Source of the DNA: Pseudomonas lactucae
GTDB lineage: Bacteria > Pseudomonadota > Gammaproteobacteria > Pseudomonadales > Pseudomonadaceae
Direction: 5' to 3'
Assembly: GCF_016937615.1 (NCBI RefSeq)
Contig: NZ_JAFHKI010000021.1
Coordinates: 1 to 34,488 of the forward strand
Length of the DNA: 34,488 nt
The notes beneath the pieces were generated by a model. It worked only from the letters and a program-made list of their open reading frames with translations. It was not told where the DNA came from and did not search any database. Positions 8,929-16,088 of the stretch are shown piece after piece. Position 1 is the stretch's first letter. Every line of letters begins with the position of its first letter. The position numbers were made by a program, and so were the translations under genes.

Positions 8929-9002
8929 CACCGCCATCGGGGGCAAGCCCCCTCCCACATTTGGGAGGTATTCCAATGTGGGAGCTGGCTTGCCTGCGAT
9001 GC
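8929..9002. repeat. REPIN between the copper receptor and PepSY genes
   Basis: Two inverted REP arms face each other: CACCGCCATCGGGGGCAAGC with CCTCCCACATTT on the left and AATGTGGGAGCTGGCTTGCC with TGCGATGC on the right. The element fills most of the 116-base gap inside the copper cluster. Such palindromes can attenuate read-through or stabilise upstream mRNA, which could lower expression of the PepSY gene relative to the receptor. Confidence 0.75.
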
Positions 9003-9004
9003 TT

Positions 9005-11071
9005 TTAGAAGCTCATGTCGACCTTGGTCCAAAGGGTTCGACCGGGCTCCTTGATGGCCTGCGGATCACTCGCCGGATAGCCGAACCCGGCATTGCCCGC
9101 CAGGTTCAGATGCTCGGCGTAGGCTTTGCCGAACAGGTTGTCGACGCCGGTGCTGACCTTGAAGTTTTTGTTGATACGGTACGCCGCGTTCAGCGAGAAC
9201 ACGCCAAAACCGCCGCTCTTGTCGTAGTCCTTGCCGACCACGTTGCCCTTGTTCGGGTCGATACGGTGTTGCGCGGCCACCACGCGCCACAGGGCACCGG
9301 CGCTCCAGTCGTCTTCGCTGTAGGTGAGGCCCAGGCGTGCATCCAGCGGCGGCATTTGCGGCAGGGGTTTACCGTCGCTGCTGTTCTTGCCCCAGGCGTA
9401 GGCGAGGGTGGCGTCGGCTTTCCAGTGGCGGGTCAGCGTGTACGCTGCGCCGAGTTCGCCGCCCATGATGCGTGCGTCGACATTGCGTGCCTGGGAGGTG
9501 GTGCCCATCATTCCAGGTCGGTAGTCGAACAGGATGAAATCGCGCACCTGGCCTATGTAGCCCGAGGCCCAGGCTTGGAGGTTGTCGGTTTTGTACTGCG
9601 CACCGAAGTCCAGTTGGGTGGTCTTCTCCGGCTTCACGCCGTCGAAGGCATTCACGGAACCGGCGGCGCCGGTGTTGGGAGAAAACAGCTCCCAGTAGTC
9701 CGGGAAACGTTCGGCGTGGCCCAGGCCGGCGTAGAGGGTGGTGGGGCTGTCGGCCAGGTCGTGCTCGTAGCGCATGAAGCCCGACGGCAGGGTGTCGGCG
9801 CGGGTGTCGTCGGCGGTCGGATTGGGACGGGACATCATTCCCGAGCCCGTGCGTTGACGAAAATCCTTGGCCGAGGCGCGGTCCAGGCGCGCGCCGCTGA
9901 TCAGGCGGTCGCGGTCGGCGGCGTACCAGGTCAGTTCGCCGAACACGCCGTAGTTGTGGAAGTTGGCGTCCTTGGCGCGCGGCAGGTCCTTGTAGGTGTC
10001 GATGCCCATGCTGCTGCGTGCGCGGTGTTCGTTGGTCTGTGCATCCAGGCCGCCGATCAATTGCAGGTCGGCCCAGCGCCAGGTGGCTTTGACCCGCGCA
10101 CCGAGGGTGCGACGGTCGACGTTGGAGGCCATCGGCCCCGCCATCATCCCGGTGCCCGAGGGCGTGCGCAGGCTGTAGTTATCCATCACATGGTCGGCGT
10201 AGTTGTAGTAGACCTGGGCCTCGACCTTGTCCAGCACCTCGCCGAGATTGGATTTTTCGAAGCGCAGGCCCAGGCTTTCGCGCAGGAATTGCGAGCCGTC
10301 CATACCGCGCCCGGCGTAGCGTGCCTCGCCGTCGCCACGGCCGGCGGTGAGTTCCAGCAGGGTGTCGGCGTCCGGGGTGAACCCCACGGCCACGTCGCCG
10401 TTCCACTTGTCGTAGCGCGAAGCCACGGTGTCGTTGTTGCCGTCCTTGTAGTCGTCGGCGTGGGCCTGGTTGCCGATTACCCGCACATAGCCCAACGGTC
10501 CGCCGGCGGCGGCATCGATGACCTTGTCGAAACGTCCGTTGGAGGCGGCCAGCACACTCGCATTCAGCCGTGTCCCCAGCTCACCAAAGTGTTCCGGCTC
10601 ACGCTCGAACAGGATCGTGCCGGCCGAGGCGCCGGGGCCCCAGAGCACGGTTTGCGGGCCTTTGATCACGGTGAGGGTGTCGTAGGTTTCCGGCGAAATG
10701 TACGAGGTGGGCGCATCCATGCGGCCGGGGCAGGCGCCGAGCATCATGCTGCCGTTGGTAAGGATATTCAGGCGCGAACCGAACATGCCGCGCAGCACCG
10801 GGTCGCCATTCGTGCCGCCGTTGCGCACCAGGGCGAAGCCGGGGATGGTCTTGAGGTAGTCGCCGCCATCGCTGGCGGGCACGGGTTGACGCGGGTCCTT
10901 GGGGTTGGTGACCACGGTCAGCGGTGAGCTGGGGGCGATGGCGGTGATCACGGTGGGGCTCAGTTCATGCTCATGCTCTTCGGCATGGGCCTGGGGCGTC
11001 AGCAATGCACCGCATAAAACGGCGAGCACGGGGGTACATCCCAATCGGGTGTCGGCAGAAAACCTGGACAT
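9005..11071 (-). CDS. oprC: TonB-dependent outer-membrane copper receptor, OprC type
   Basis: A beta-barrel receptor of 688 residues that takes copper across the outer membrane using TonB energy. It has a signal peptide ending PQAHA, a His-rich mature start (EEHEHELSPT), a plug domain with the TonB-box region and DTLTVIKGPQTVLWGPGASA, and a C-terminal Phe (VDMSF). The OprC copper ligands are all present: Cys114 and Met118 in GACPGRMD, His294 and Met296 in DHVMDN. From memory the P. aeruginosa OprC ligands are C143, M147, H323 and M325, so all four are shifted by the same 29 residues. The ATG at 11071 has GGA seven bases upstream; the ATG at 11083 is an alternative. It belongs to a leftward cluster with a copper chaperone and two DUF2946 proteins. 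Confidence 0.93.
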   Translation of the reverse strand: MSRFSADTRLGCTPVLAVLCGALLTPQAHAEEHEHELSPTVITAIAPSSPLTVVTNPKDPRQPVPASDGGDYLKTIPGFALVRNGGTNGDPVLRGMFGSRLNILTNGSMMLGACPGRMDAPTSYISPETYDTLTVIKGPQTVLWGPGASAGTILFEREPEHFGELGTRLNASVLAASNGRFDKVIDAAAGGPLGYVRVIGNQAHADDYKDGNNDTVASRYDKWNGDVAVGFTPDADTLLELTAGRGDGEARYAGRGMDGSQFLRESLGLRFEKSNLGEVLDKVEAQVYYNYADHVMDNYSLRTPSGTGMMAGPMASNVDRRTLGARVKATWRWADLQLIGGLDAQTNEHRARSSMGIDTYKDLPRAKDANFHNYGVFGELTWYAADRDRLISGARLDRASAKDFRQRTGSGMMSRPNPTADDTRADTLPSGFMRYEHDLADSPTTLYAGLGHAERFPDYWELFSPNTGAAGSVNAFDGVKPEKTTQLDFGAQYKTDNLQAWASGYIGQVRDFILFDYRPGMMGTTSQARNVDARIMGGELGAAYTLTRHWKADATLAYAWGKNSSDGKPLPQMPPLDARLGLTYSEDDWSAGALWRVVAAQHRIDPNKGNVVGKDYDKSGGFGVFSLNAAYRINKNFKVSTGVDNLFGKAYAEHLNLAGNAGFGYPASDPQAIKEPGRTLWTKVDMSF

Positions 11072-11165
11072 GACAAATTCCATCAATCAAATCGTAAACA
11101 ACACGGCCAGCAGCCTGCGGCTGTCTGTCTAAAGTCGGCCGGGGTGAAGTAACGGTGTAAGAGGC

Positions 11166-11573
11166 TTACGCGGCGATGGGCGGCGCGCGGCTGCGGGCGC
11201 CGGGGAAGATGCTCCGCCGGGCATGGCCCAGGCGCGTGGCGGGGGTGAGGGCATTGGCCGGCGGCGGTGTACCGAGGGCCACGAATGACAAGCTGCCGGG
11301 CAGGGCGGGGCAACTGAACAGCAGGTCGCAATAACCGCACTTGGCCCACAGGGCGTGGTGTTCGGCCGGGGCTTTAGGGTGATGGGATTCGCCATGTTCG
11401 CCCGGCATGTCCATGGACATGCTCATCGGCATCGACATACCGGCGTGATGGTCCATCGGCATCGCTTGGGAAATCAGCGGACCGATAAAGATCATCAGCA
11501 TGGCGAACAGGCTGATCCAACCGCCGCGCTTCACGCGGTGGTGTGGAGAGAGCCTGGCGCGAGGGGCGCCCAT
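11166..11573 (-). CDS. DUF2946 family protein, Met/His-rich, copper cluster
   Basis: A 135-residue protein with an N-terminal membrane or signal segment (WISLFAMLMIFIGPLISQA), then a stretch packed with Met and His (AMPMDHHAGMSMPMSMSMDM, then EHGESHH), then the DUF2946 signature region ALWAKCGYCDLLFSCPALPG with paired cysteines. The family has no proven biochemical role, but members sit beside copper uptake genes, and the Met/His/Cys content suits Cu(I)/Cu(II) binding in the periplasm. It starts 11 bases after the stop of the PCu(A)C gene, so the two are probably co-translated. The C-terminal tail after residue 100 looks low in structure. Function in copper handling is inferred from composition and context. 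Confidence 0.85.
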   Translation of the reverse strand: MGAPRARLSPHHRVKRGGWISLFAMLMIFIGPLISQAMPMDHHAGMSMPMSMSMDMPGEHGESHHPKAPAEHHALWAKCGYCDLLFSCPALPGSLSFVALGTPPPANALTPATRLGHARRSIFPGARSRAPPIAA

Positions 11574-11584
11574 TGGGTGTTGGC

Positions 11585-12067
11585 CTATTGAGCGTGCTTA
11601 TGCTCGTGAGTGGTCATCGGCGGCATCTTTTGTACCGAGACTTGCACCTCGACCTTGCCGGCTTTTTCGAAGGTCAGGGTCAGGGGGAATTGTTTGCCGT
11701 CGGCCAACAGGCTGCGGTCTTTGATACCCAGCAACATCACGTGGTAAGCCATGGGCGCGAAGGTCAACTCGCCTTTGGCCGGTACGGCGACATTCGGCAC
11801 CTGTTGCATTTTCATCAGGTCGCCCTGCATCACATGCTCATGCAGCTCTGCTTTTTCCGCCAGGGAAGTGTCGGCACTGAGCAAGCGATCCGGGGTGGCG
11901 CCGGTGTTATGAATCACAAAGTACGCCGCGACGGTGGGTGCATTGGGCGGCAACTCCTGAGACCAGGGGTCGCTGACCAGCAGGTCGCCGGCCTTGTAGT
12001 CTTCGGCATTGGCGGCACTGAACACCGGCAGCAGCAATGCGGCCAGAAGCAGGGAAGATTTAAGCAT
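11585..12067 (-). CDS. Periplasmic copper chaperone PCu(A)C
   Basis: A 160-residue secreted protein with a clear signal peptide (MLKSSLLLAALLLPVFSAAN). The PCu(A)C copper site H-x10-M-x21-H-x-M is matched exactly by His76, Met87, His109 and Met111 (in ELHEH, KMQQV and AYHVM). The C-terminus HEHKHAQ adds extra possible ligands. Family members bind Cu(I) in the periplasm and deliver it, for instance to the CuA/CuB centres of cytochrome oxidase. Placement between two DUF2946 genes and upstream of the outer-membrane copper receptor fits a relay of copper from the receptor inward. Confidence 0.93.
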   Translation of the reverse strand: MLKSSLLLAALLLPVFSAANAEDYKAGDLLVSDPWSQELPPNAPTVAAYFVIHNTGATPDRLLSADTSLAEKAELHEHVMQGDLMKMQQVPNVAVPAKGELTFAPMAYHVMLLGIKDRSLLADGKQFPLTLTFEKAGKVEVQVSVQKMPPMTTHEHKHAQ

Positions 12068-12114
12068 GGCTGTTCTCCAGAACGGTTCTAAACGCAGTTC
12101 GCTTGCGAAGAAGA

Positions 12115-12510
12115 TCAGACCGTTGGAGAGGCGCGGGGGTTGAGGCTCGGCCATTGCTGGCGCGGGGTTGGCGGTGCTGTCGACGGTGGCGGCAGGCTCT
12201 CGACCGCCTCGAACCGCGTGACGTACAACTGCGGCACATGCCCCGGCAACGCCACCAACGGCGCCCCGCCGGAGCAACACCAGCAATGCTGCATGGTGGA
12301 ATGATCGTCCTGTTGCGGCGCCGGAATTTCCAGTTTGCCCAGGGCAATCGTCTTCAGGCTTGCGCCATTGGAAGAACAGAACCCGCCCCACATCAATTGC
12401 TTGACCGGGTCGTCCGTCTGCCGCATCGCATTGGCCAGCGGCATGGCAAAGGCGTTGAACAGCACTGCGAGGCAGGCGATCCAGGCAATTGCAAAGCGTT
12501 GACGGGCCAT
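12115..12510 (-). CDS. DUF2946-like protein, first gene of the copper cluster
   Basis: A 131-residue protein with an N-terminal hydrophobic segment (FAIAWIACLAVLFNAFAMPL), then WGGFCSSNG and HCWCCSGGAPLVALPG, a Cys-rich arrangement typical of DUF2946. The region PAPQQDDHSTMQHCWCC groups His, Met and Cys as a probable metal site. The C-terminus is Pro-rich. The ATG at 12510 is preferred; a TTG at 12519 is possible and neither has a strong ribosome site. It is 47 bases upstream of the PCu(A)C gene and probably starts the operon. A function as a periplasmic or membrane-anchored copper binder is inferred only. Confidence 0.75.
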   Translation of the reverse strand: MARQRFAIAWIACLAVLFNAFAMPLANAMRQTDDPVKQLMWGGFCSSNGASLKTIALGKLEIPAPQQDDHSTMQHCWCCSGGAPLVALPGHVPQLYVTRFEAVESLPPPSTAPPTPRQQWPSLNPRASPTV

Positions 12511-12572
12511 GGCGGACAATCCGTAGGGTTAAAGGAGCAGGCGCGTATTTAGCCTGATCGCAGGGGATAAGT

Positions 12573-12616
12573 AAAAAGGGGCGGTGTGGTTTGGTGTCGC
12601 AGTGGCTCAGACCGCC
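12573..12616 (-). terminator. Possible terminator of the toxin-antitoxin operon
   Basis: On the minus strand GGCGGT, formed by the last codons of the antitoxin gene, can pair with ACCGCC, followed by CCTTTTTAC. The stem is six base pairs with a long loop of about 25 bases, so it is weak as an intrinsic terminator. It would separate the toxin-antitoxin pair from the copper cluster. Confidence 0.4.
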
Positions 12617-12894
12617 TTGGCGTGAAGCTTGAGGCCCAGCGCCTTCATGACTTTCATGATAGTCGCGAACTCGGGATTGCCAGTGCTGGAGAGGGCTTTG
12701 TACAGACTTTCTCGTCCAAGGCCGGCGTCGCGGGCTATTTGGGTCATGCCTTGGGCGCGGGCGATATTGTTGAGCGCTGAGCGAATCAGCAATCCGTCAC
12801 CGGCGTCCTCCTCGAAAGAAGCTTCGAGATACTCCGCCATGTCCTCAGGGGTCGTCAGATGCTCGGCTATATCGAAATCTTTAAATTGAGTCAT
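12607..12894 (-). CDS. HigA-like antitoxin (addiction-module antidote)
   Basis: A 95-residue DNA-binding antitoxin. The N-terminal part (FDIAEHLTTPEDMAEYLEASFEE) is typical of the putative addiction-module antidote family, and the C-terminal half holds an XRE-like helix-turn-helix (GMTQIARDAGLGRESLYKAL). It starts three bases after the toxin stop with GGAG placed at the end of the toxin gene, so the pair is translationally coupled. The product should neutralise the toxin and repress the shared promoter. The toxin-first order is characteristic of HigBA modules. Confidence 0.88.
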   Translation of the reverse strand: MTQFKDFDIAEHLTTPEDMAEYLEASFEEDAGDGLLIRSALNNIARAQGMTQIARDAGLGRESLYKALSSTGNPEFATIMKVMKALGLKLHAKAV

Positions 12895-12897
12895 GGG

Positions 12898-13200
12898 TCA
12901 CTCCTTTTTCTCAAATTCATCGGCAATTTCTTTAGCGCGCTCGATGTCGCGTTTTTGCGTTGATTTATCGCCACCTATCAACAGTAGGTAAACCACCTCA
13001 CCTATACGCTTGAAGTACACCCGGTATCCAGGGCCGTAGTGGATGCGCATTTCGGATACGCCATTTCCGACGTTTACGCAGTCTCCAAAATTGCCCATTC
13101 TTGCGTTATCCAATCTTGTCAGCACGCGTCCATGGGCGGGTTTACTGCGTAGCGAATAAAGCCATTCCTGAAACTCATCAGATCTCTTGAAGTGAATCAT
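12898..13200 (-). CDS. RelE/ParE superfamily toxin, HigB/Gp49-like
   Basis: A 100-residue protein of the RelE/ParE fold in the phage-derived Gp49-like group. Recognisable stretches are FQEWLYSLRSKPAHGRVLTRLDNARMGNFGD, GVSEMRIHYGPGYRVYF and VVYLLLIGGDKSTQKRDIERA, the usual core of this family. Such toxins cut mRNA on the ribosome and are held inactive by the partner antitoxin encoded immediately downstream. The length is normal and no inactivating change is seen. The operon probably starts in the gap to the right. Confidence 0.9.
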   Translation of the reverse strand: MIHFKRSDEFQEWLYSLRSKPAHGRVLTRLDNARMGNFGDCVNVGNGVSEMRIHYGPGYRVYFKRIGEVVYLLLIGGDKSTQKRDIERAKEIADEFEKKE

Positions 13201-13532
13201 CTAGGATCGTATTCCTTGGGATACATATTGGCAAGTTGTGACGCACTGCAAAAGCAGTGCATCCCCATCGCGGGCGCCGGAGCAAAACCGCGAGAGGGGA
13301 GGTTAGGGCGGAAGCTTTTGACTGAGCCAGCCAGCTTGTTCGGAAGTGTTTGTAGGGGTATTCGGCTTTCTACGGTCAAGCCTGAGAGCCGGCCGTTCGG
13401 CTGGTTATTCGTATAAACAGAAATTTCCGACAAGGTTTTGAGGTTGTCCCTAGGACACTCGATCTCTAGTCTCCGTACACCGCTGCAAACGCAGCGGTCG
13501 GGCGTCGCGGCCCGGTTTACCAATGCGCCTAT
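13201..13532. other. Non-coding leader region between higB and the C4-like element
   Basis: No convincing gene is seen. The stretch contains two tight hairpins: GCACTGC-AAAA-GCAGTGC (13243-13260) and ACCGCTGC-AAAC-GCAGCGGT (13479-13498). TTACCAATG occurs at 13517-13525 and is exactly complementary to the loop of the C4-like RNA downstream. CAATG at 13521 can also pair with CATTG ending at 13541, giving a hairpin that would compete with the terminator at 13533-13565. The promoters of the leftward toxin operon and of the rightward leader should lie here. A 155-codon frame on the minus strand covers the region but looks like an antisense shadow. Confidence 0.5.
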
Positions 13533-13565
13533 GCGCCATTGTCCGCTTTCAGTTGGCGCTTTTTT
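13533..13565 (+). terminator. Intrinsic terminator or attenuator ahead of the C4-like RNA
   Basis: GCGCCA (13533-13538) pairs with TGGCGC (13554-13559) and is followed immediately by TTTTTT (13560-13565). The same GCGCCATTG can instead pair leftward with CAATG-CGC at 13521, so the two hairpins exclude each other. This is the layout of an attenuator; actual use is inferred. Confidence 0.5.
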
Positions 13566-13587
13566 ATCGTCTACTGTGCGGCTATAT

Positions 13588-13665
13588 GGTGGCTGTGCGC
13601 GGGATACCTTCGGGTATGCCGGGTTCATTGGTAACCGGTCCGCGAACCTGCGTACAGCTGCCACC
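13588..13665 (+). ncRNA. C4-like antisense RNA element
   Basis: The 78 bases fold by eye into a cloverleaf. GGTGGC (13588-13593) closes with GCCACC (13660-13665). A first arm is GGATACC-TTCG-GGTATGCC. A second arm is CCGGGTT / AACCGG with the loop sequence CATTGGTAA. The shape and the sequence GGTGGCTGTGCG...ACAGCTGCCACC match what I recall of the phage P1/P7/P4 C4 antisense RNA family. The loop (13626-13634) is the exact complement of TTACCAATG at 13701-13709, just before the next start codon, and at 13517-13525. The 3' strand AGCTGCCAC (13656-13664) is also the exact complement of GTGGCAGCT at 13688-13696. Two complementary target sites are the defining feature of C4 regulation. Family assignment is from memory. 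Confidence 0.65.
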
Positions 13666-13719
13666 CTCTATCGCGTCGCGGCGATCAGTGGCAGCTCCAC
13701 TTACCAATGGAACTTCACA

Positions 13720-13956
13720 ATGATTAAACCCACCCCCAATCCCCCCATCCGGCTGTTTACCGTGGCTGACGGATTCAGTACGGAAGACCTGCTGGTCAAC
13801 CTTAGCGAAACACTTGCATCGGCCAATGCGCTGAGCTGTGACCTGGCGTTTGATTTGGAAGGCCCGAAACGAGAGGAATTGCTCGGCGTTGCGCAGTTGA
13901 TTGAGCTGGCGCAGTTGTTGGCGGATCGCGTGCAGACGGCAGCAGTAGCTGGATGA
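13720..13956 (+). CDS. Small DUF6124/DUF3077-like protein
   Basis: A 78-residue protein with MIKPTPNPPIRLFTV at the N-terminus, then GFSTEDLLVNLSETLASANALSCDLAFDLEG and a C-terminal helix (LIELAQLLADRVQ). This is the compact Pseudomonas family annotated DUF6124 or DUF3077; no function is established. The usual longer N-terminal helix block of the family appears to be missing here, so it is a short version. The ATG at 13720 is preceded by GGAAC about seven bases away. That site overlaps the TTACCAATG copy complementary to the C4-like RNA loop, so translation may be controlled by that RNA. An in-frame extension upstream through the RNA element exists but is not credible. Confidence 0.75.
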   Translation: MIKPTPNPPIRLFTVADGFSTEDLLVNLSETLASANALSCDLAFDLEGPKREELLGVAQLIELAQLLADRVQTAAVAG

Positions 13957-13967
13957 CGCAGTTTTAA

Positions 13968-14058
13968 ATGTGGGAGGGGGCTTGCTCCCGATGGCGGTGT
14001 GAAGTCAGTCAATCAGTGACTGACACACCGCTATCGGGAGCAAGCCCCCCCCCACATT
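13968..14058. repeat. Complete REPIN
   Basis: Two REP arms in inverted orientation: ATGTGGGAGGGGGCTTGCTC continuing to CGATGGCGGTG, and CACCGCTATCGGGAGCAAGC continuing to CCCACAT. They are separated by about 26 bases containing GTCAGTCA and TGACTGAC, which also pair. The whole element can form one long hairpin. It separates the small DUF6124-like gene from the convergent cobK. Confidence 0.85.
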
Positions 14059-14071
14059 GGATCGGTGGTGT

Positions 14072-14791
14072 TTAAAGAAGGGTGATTGCCTGTAATGCCG
14101 ACGCGACCGTTGGGAACTCCCGGTCTACGCTTGCCAACACCGGCCGCTTCAACACCAACACCGGCACCCCACGTTCTCGCGCCACTTCCAGCTTCGGCTC
14201 GGTAGCCGTGCTGCCGCTGTTCTTGCTGATCAACACATCAATCTTTCGTCGTTCAAACAACGCCCGTTCGTCCTCAATCAGAAACGGCCCACGCGCTCCG
14301 ATCACTTCACACCGTTCATTTCCCGGATAAACATCCAGTGCTCGCAGCGTCCAGAACTGGTCTGCGGGGATTTCATCGAGGTGCTGCAACGGTTCGCGGC
14401 CCAAGGTGAACAATGGCCGCTTGAAGGGTTTCAGCGCTTCGGTCAGCTCAGCCCAATCAGCGACCTCTCGCCAATCGTCTCCAGGCTGCGGTTGCCACGC
14501 CGGACGCCGCATCGCCCAGCAGGCAACTCCACACAACCTCGCCGCCTGGGCCGCATTGCGGCTGATCCGCGCGGCATACGGATGGGTCGCATCGAGGATC
14601 AGGCTGATGCCTTCATCATGAACAAACTGCGCCAGCCCTTCAGCACCGCCATAACCACCGACACGCACCTGGCAGGCGAGATCGGTAGGCACGCGGCCCA
14701 CGCCCGCCAGGCTGTAGATATGTTCGGGCCCCAAGGTCCGTGCGATGGCCAGCGCTTCAGTCACGCCGCCCAGCAACAGAATCCGTTTCAT
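14072..14791 (-). CDS. cobK: Precorrin-6A reductase CobK
   Basis: A 239-residue cytoplasmic enzyme that reduces precorrin-6A to dihydroprecorrin-6 with NADPH in aerobic cobalamin synthesis. Family marks are [17 protein letters not shown] (nucleotide-binding start), [15 protein letters not shown] and [19 protein letters not shown]. The ATG at 14791 overlaps the end of cobL by four bases (ATGA). A longer frame running upstream only adds cobL out-of-frame sequence. Together with cobL it forms a leftward pair diverging from cobGHIJ. Confidence 0.93.
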   Translation of the reverse strand: MKRILLLGGVTEALAIARTLGPEHIYSLAGVGRVPTDLACQVRVGGYGGAEGLAQFVHDEGISLILDATHPYAARISRNAAQAARLCGVACWAMRRPAWQPQPGDDWREVADWAELTEALKPFKRPLFTLGREPLQHLDEIPADQFWTLRALDVYPGNERCEVIGARGPFLIEDERALFERRKIDVLISKNSGSTATEPKLEVARERGVPVLVLKRPVLASVDREFPTVASALQAITLL

Positions 14792-15993
14792 ACCGGCTTG
14801 ACCACGTCCAGCAGGGTAATCGGCAACGCCTGGCGCCACGTATCAAACTCCCCCAATGGCTGCGCCTGGGCCACGTGGATGCGGGTCAGTTCGCCGCCAT
14901 GTTGAGCGCGCCAGTTCATCAAGGTCATTTCGCTTTGCAGGGTCACGGCATTGGCGACCAACCGTCCACCGGGCCGCAATTGTTGCCAGCAGGCGTCGAG
15001 CACGCCGTCGCGGGTGACGCCGCCGCCGATGAAGATGGCGTCGGGTGTCGGCAGCCCGTGCAACGCATCCGGGGCTGTGCCGCGAACCAGATGCAGGCCG
15101 GGCACGCCGAGGGCGTCGCGGTTGTGTTCGATCAGGCCTTGGCGGCCTTCATCGGCCTCAATCGCCAGCGCTCGGCAACTGGGATGCGTGCGCATCCACT
15201 CGATACCGATGGAGCCGCTGCCCGCGCCCACGTCCCACAGCAGTTCGCCCGGCATCGGCGCGAGGCGGGCGAGGGTCATCGCGCGCACATCGCGTTTGGT
15301 CAGTTGGCCGTCGTGCCGGAAGGCGGAGTCCGGCAGGCCGGCCAGACGCGACAGACGTGGGGTGTCGCTGGAGGCCAGGCAGTCGATGGCGACCAGGTTC
15401 AGATCGGCCGTGCTCAGGTGTTGCCAGTCGGCGGCCAGGCCGTCGAGGCGCCGCTCGTGCGCGCCGCCCAAATGTTCAAACACCGTCAATCGGCTGGGCC
15501 CGAACCCCGTCTCTGTCAATAACGCGGCAATCAACGCGGGGCTGCCACCGTCATTGCTCAGCACTAACAAGCGCACACCGCTGGCCAGATGCGCATTGAT
15601 TGCCGCGAAGGGCCGCGCGACCACGGATAATGTCACCACGTCCTGTAACGGCCAGCCCAAACGCGCGGCGGCCAGGGACACCGACGACGGCGCCGGCAAG
15701 ATCAGCAACTCTTCAGCCGCGATCTGTCGCGCCAAGCTGGCGCCCACGCCGTAGAGCATCGGGTCGCCACTGGCCAGCACACACACCGGTTCGCCACGCG
15801 TTGCCAGCACCGGTTCCAGGGAAAACGGGCTCGGCCACAGCTGGCGTTCGCCACGAATACACACCGGCAACAGGTCCAACTGGCGCTGAGCACCTATAAT
15901 CCGCGTGGCGCGCAACAGGGCGTGCCGGGCGTTCCTGCCCAGCCCCTTGAAGCCGTCTTCACCGATGCCTACAACCGTCAGCCAGGGCGACAT
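14788..15993 (-). CDS. cobL: Precorrin-6B C5,15-methyltransferase (decarboxylating) CobL
   Basis: A 401-residue bifunctional enzyme that methylates C5 and C15 and decarboxylates the acetate side chain at C12. The N-terminal half is CbiE-like ([14 protein letters not shown], then [19 protein letters not shown]). The C-terminal half is CbiT-like with the SAM-binding motif [17 protein letters not shown] and [14 protein letters not shown] lies six bases before the ATG at 15993. Its stop overlaps the cobK start. Transcription diverges from cobG across a gap of about 95 bases. Confidence 0.95.
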   Translation of the reverse strand: MSPWLTVVGIGEDGFKGLGRNARHALLRATRIIGAQRQLDLLPVCIRGERQLWPSPFSLEPVLATRGEPVCVLASGDPMLYGVGASLARQIAAEELLILPAPSSVSLAAARLGWPLQDVVTLSVVARPFAAINAHLASGVRLLVLSNDGGSPALIAALLTETGFGPSRLTVFEHLGGAHERRLDGLAADWQHLSTADLNLVAIDCLASSDTPRLSRLAGLPDSAFRHDGQLTKRDVRAMTLARLAPMPGELLWDVGAGSGSIGIEWMRTHPSCRALAIEADEGRQGLIEHNRDALGVPGLHLVRGTAPDALHGLPTPDAIFIGGGVTRDGVLDACWQQLRPGGRLVANAVTLQSEMTLMNWRAQHGGELTRIHVAQAQPLGEFDTWRQALPITLLDVVKPV

Positions 15994-16088
15994 AGCAATT
16001 CCTTGAGCGACATCCGACGGGCAGGCTTTTCATGCCGCCGGACAAAGCAGGCATAATACCGCGCCTTTACCCGTCAACCGGTAGCCCC

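Noticed and set aside
8978..10927. 649-codon open frame opposite the copper receptor
   Set aside because: It is an antisense shadow in GC-rich DNA; the receptor on the other strand has exact ligand conservation.
13197..13664. A 155-codon open frame on the minus strand over the C4-like leader
   Set aside because: It is antisense to the structured leader, lacks a recognisable domain and a clear ribosome site, and its openness follows from the base composition of the leader.
15994..16088. Possible cobalamin riboswitch between cobL and cobG
   Set aside because: The gap is only about 95 bases and no B12-box-like conserved core was seen; a sigma-70 -10 like CATAAT is the only signal.
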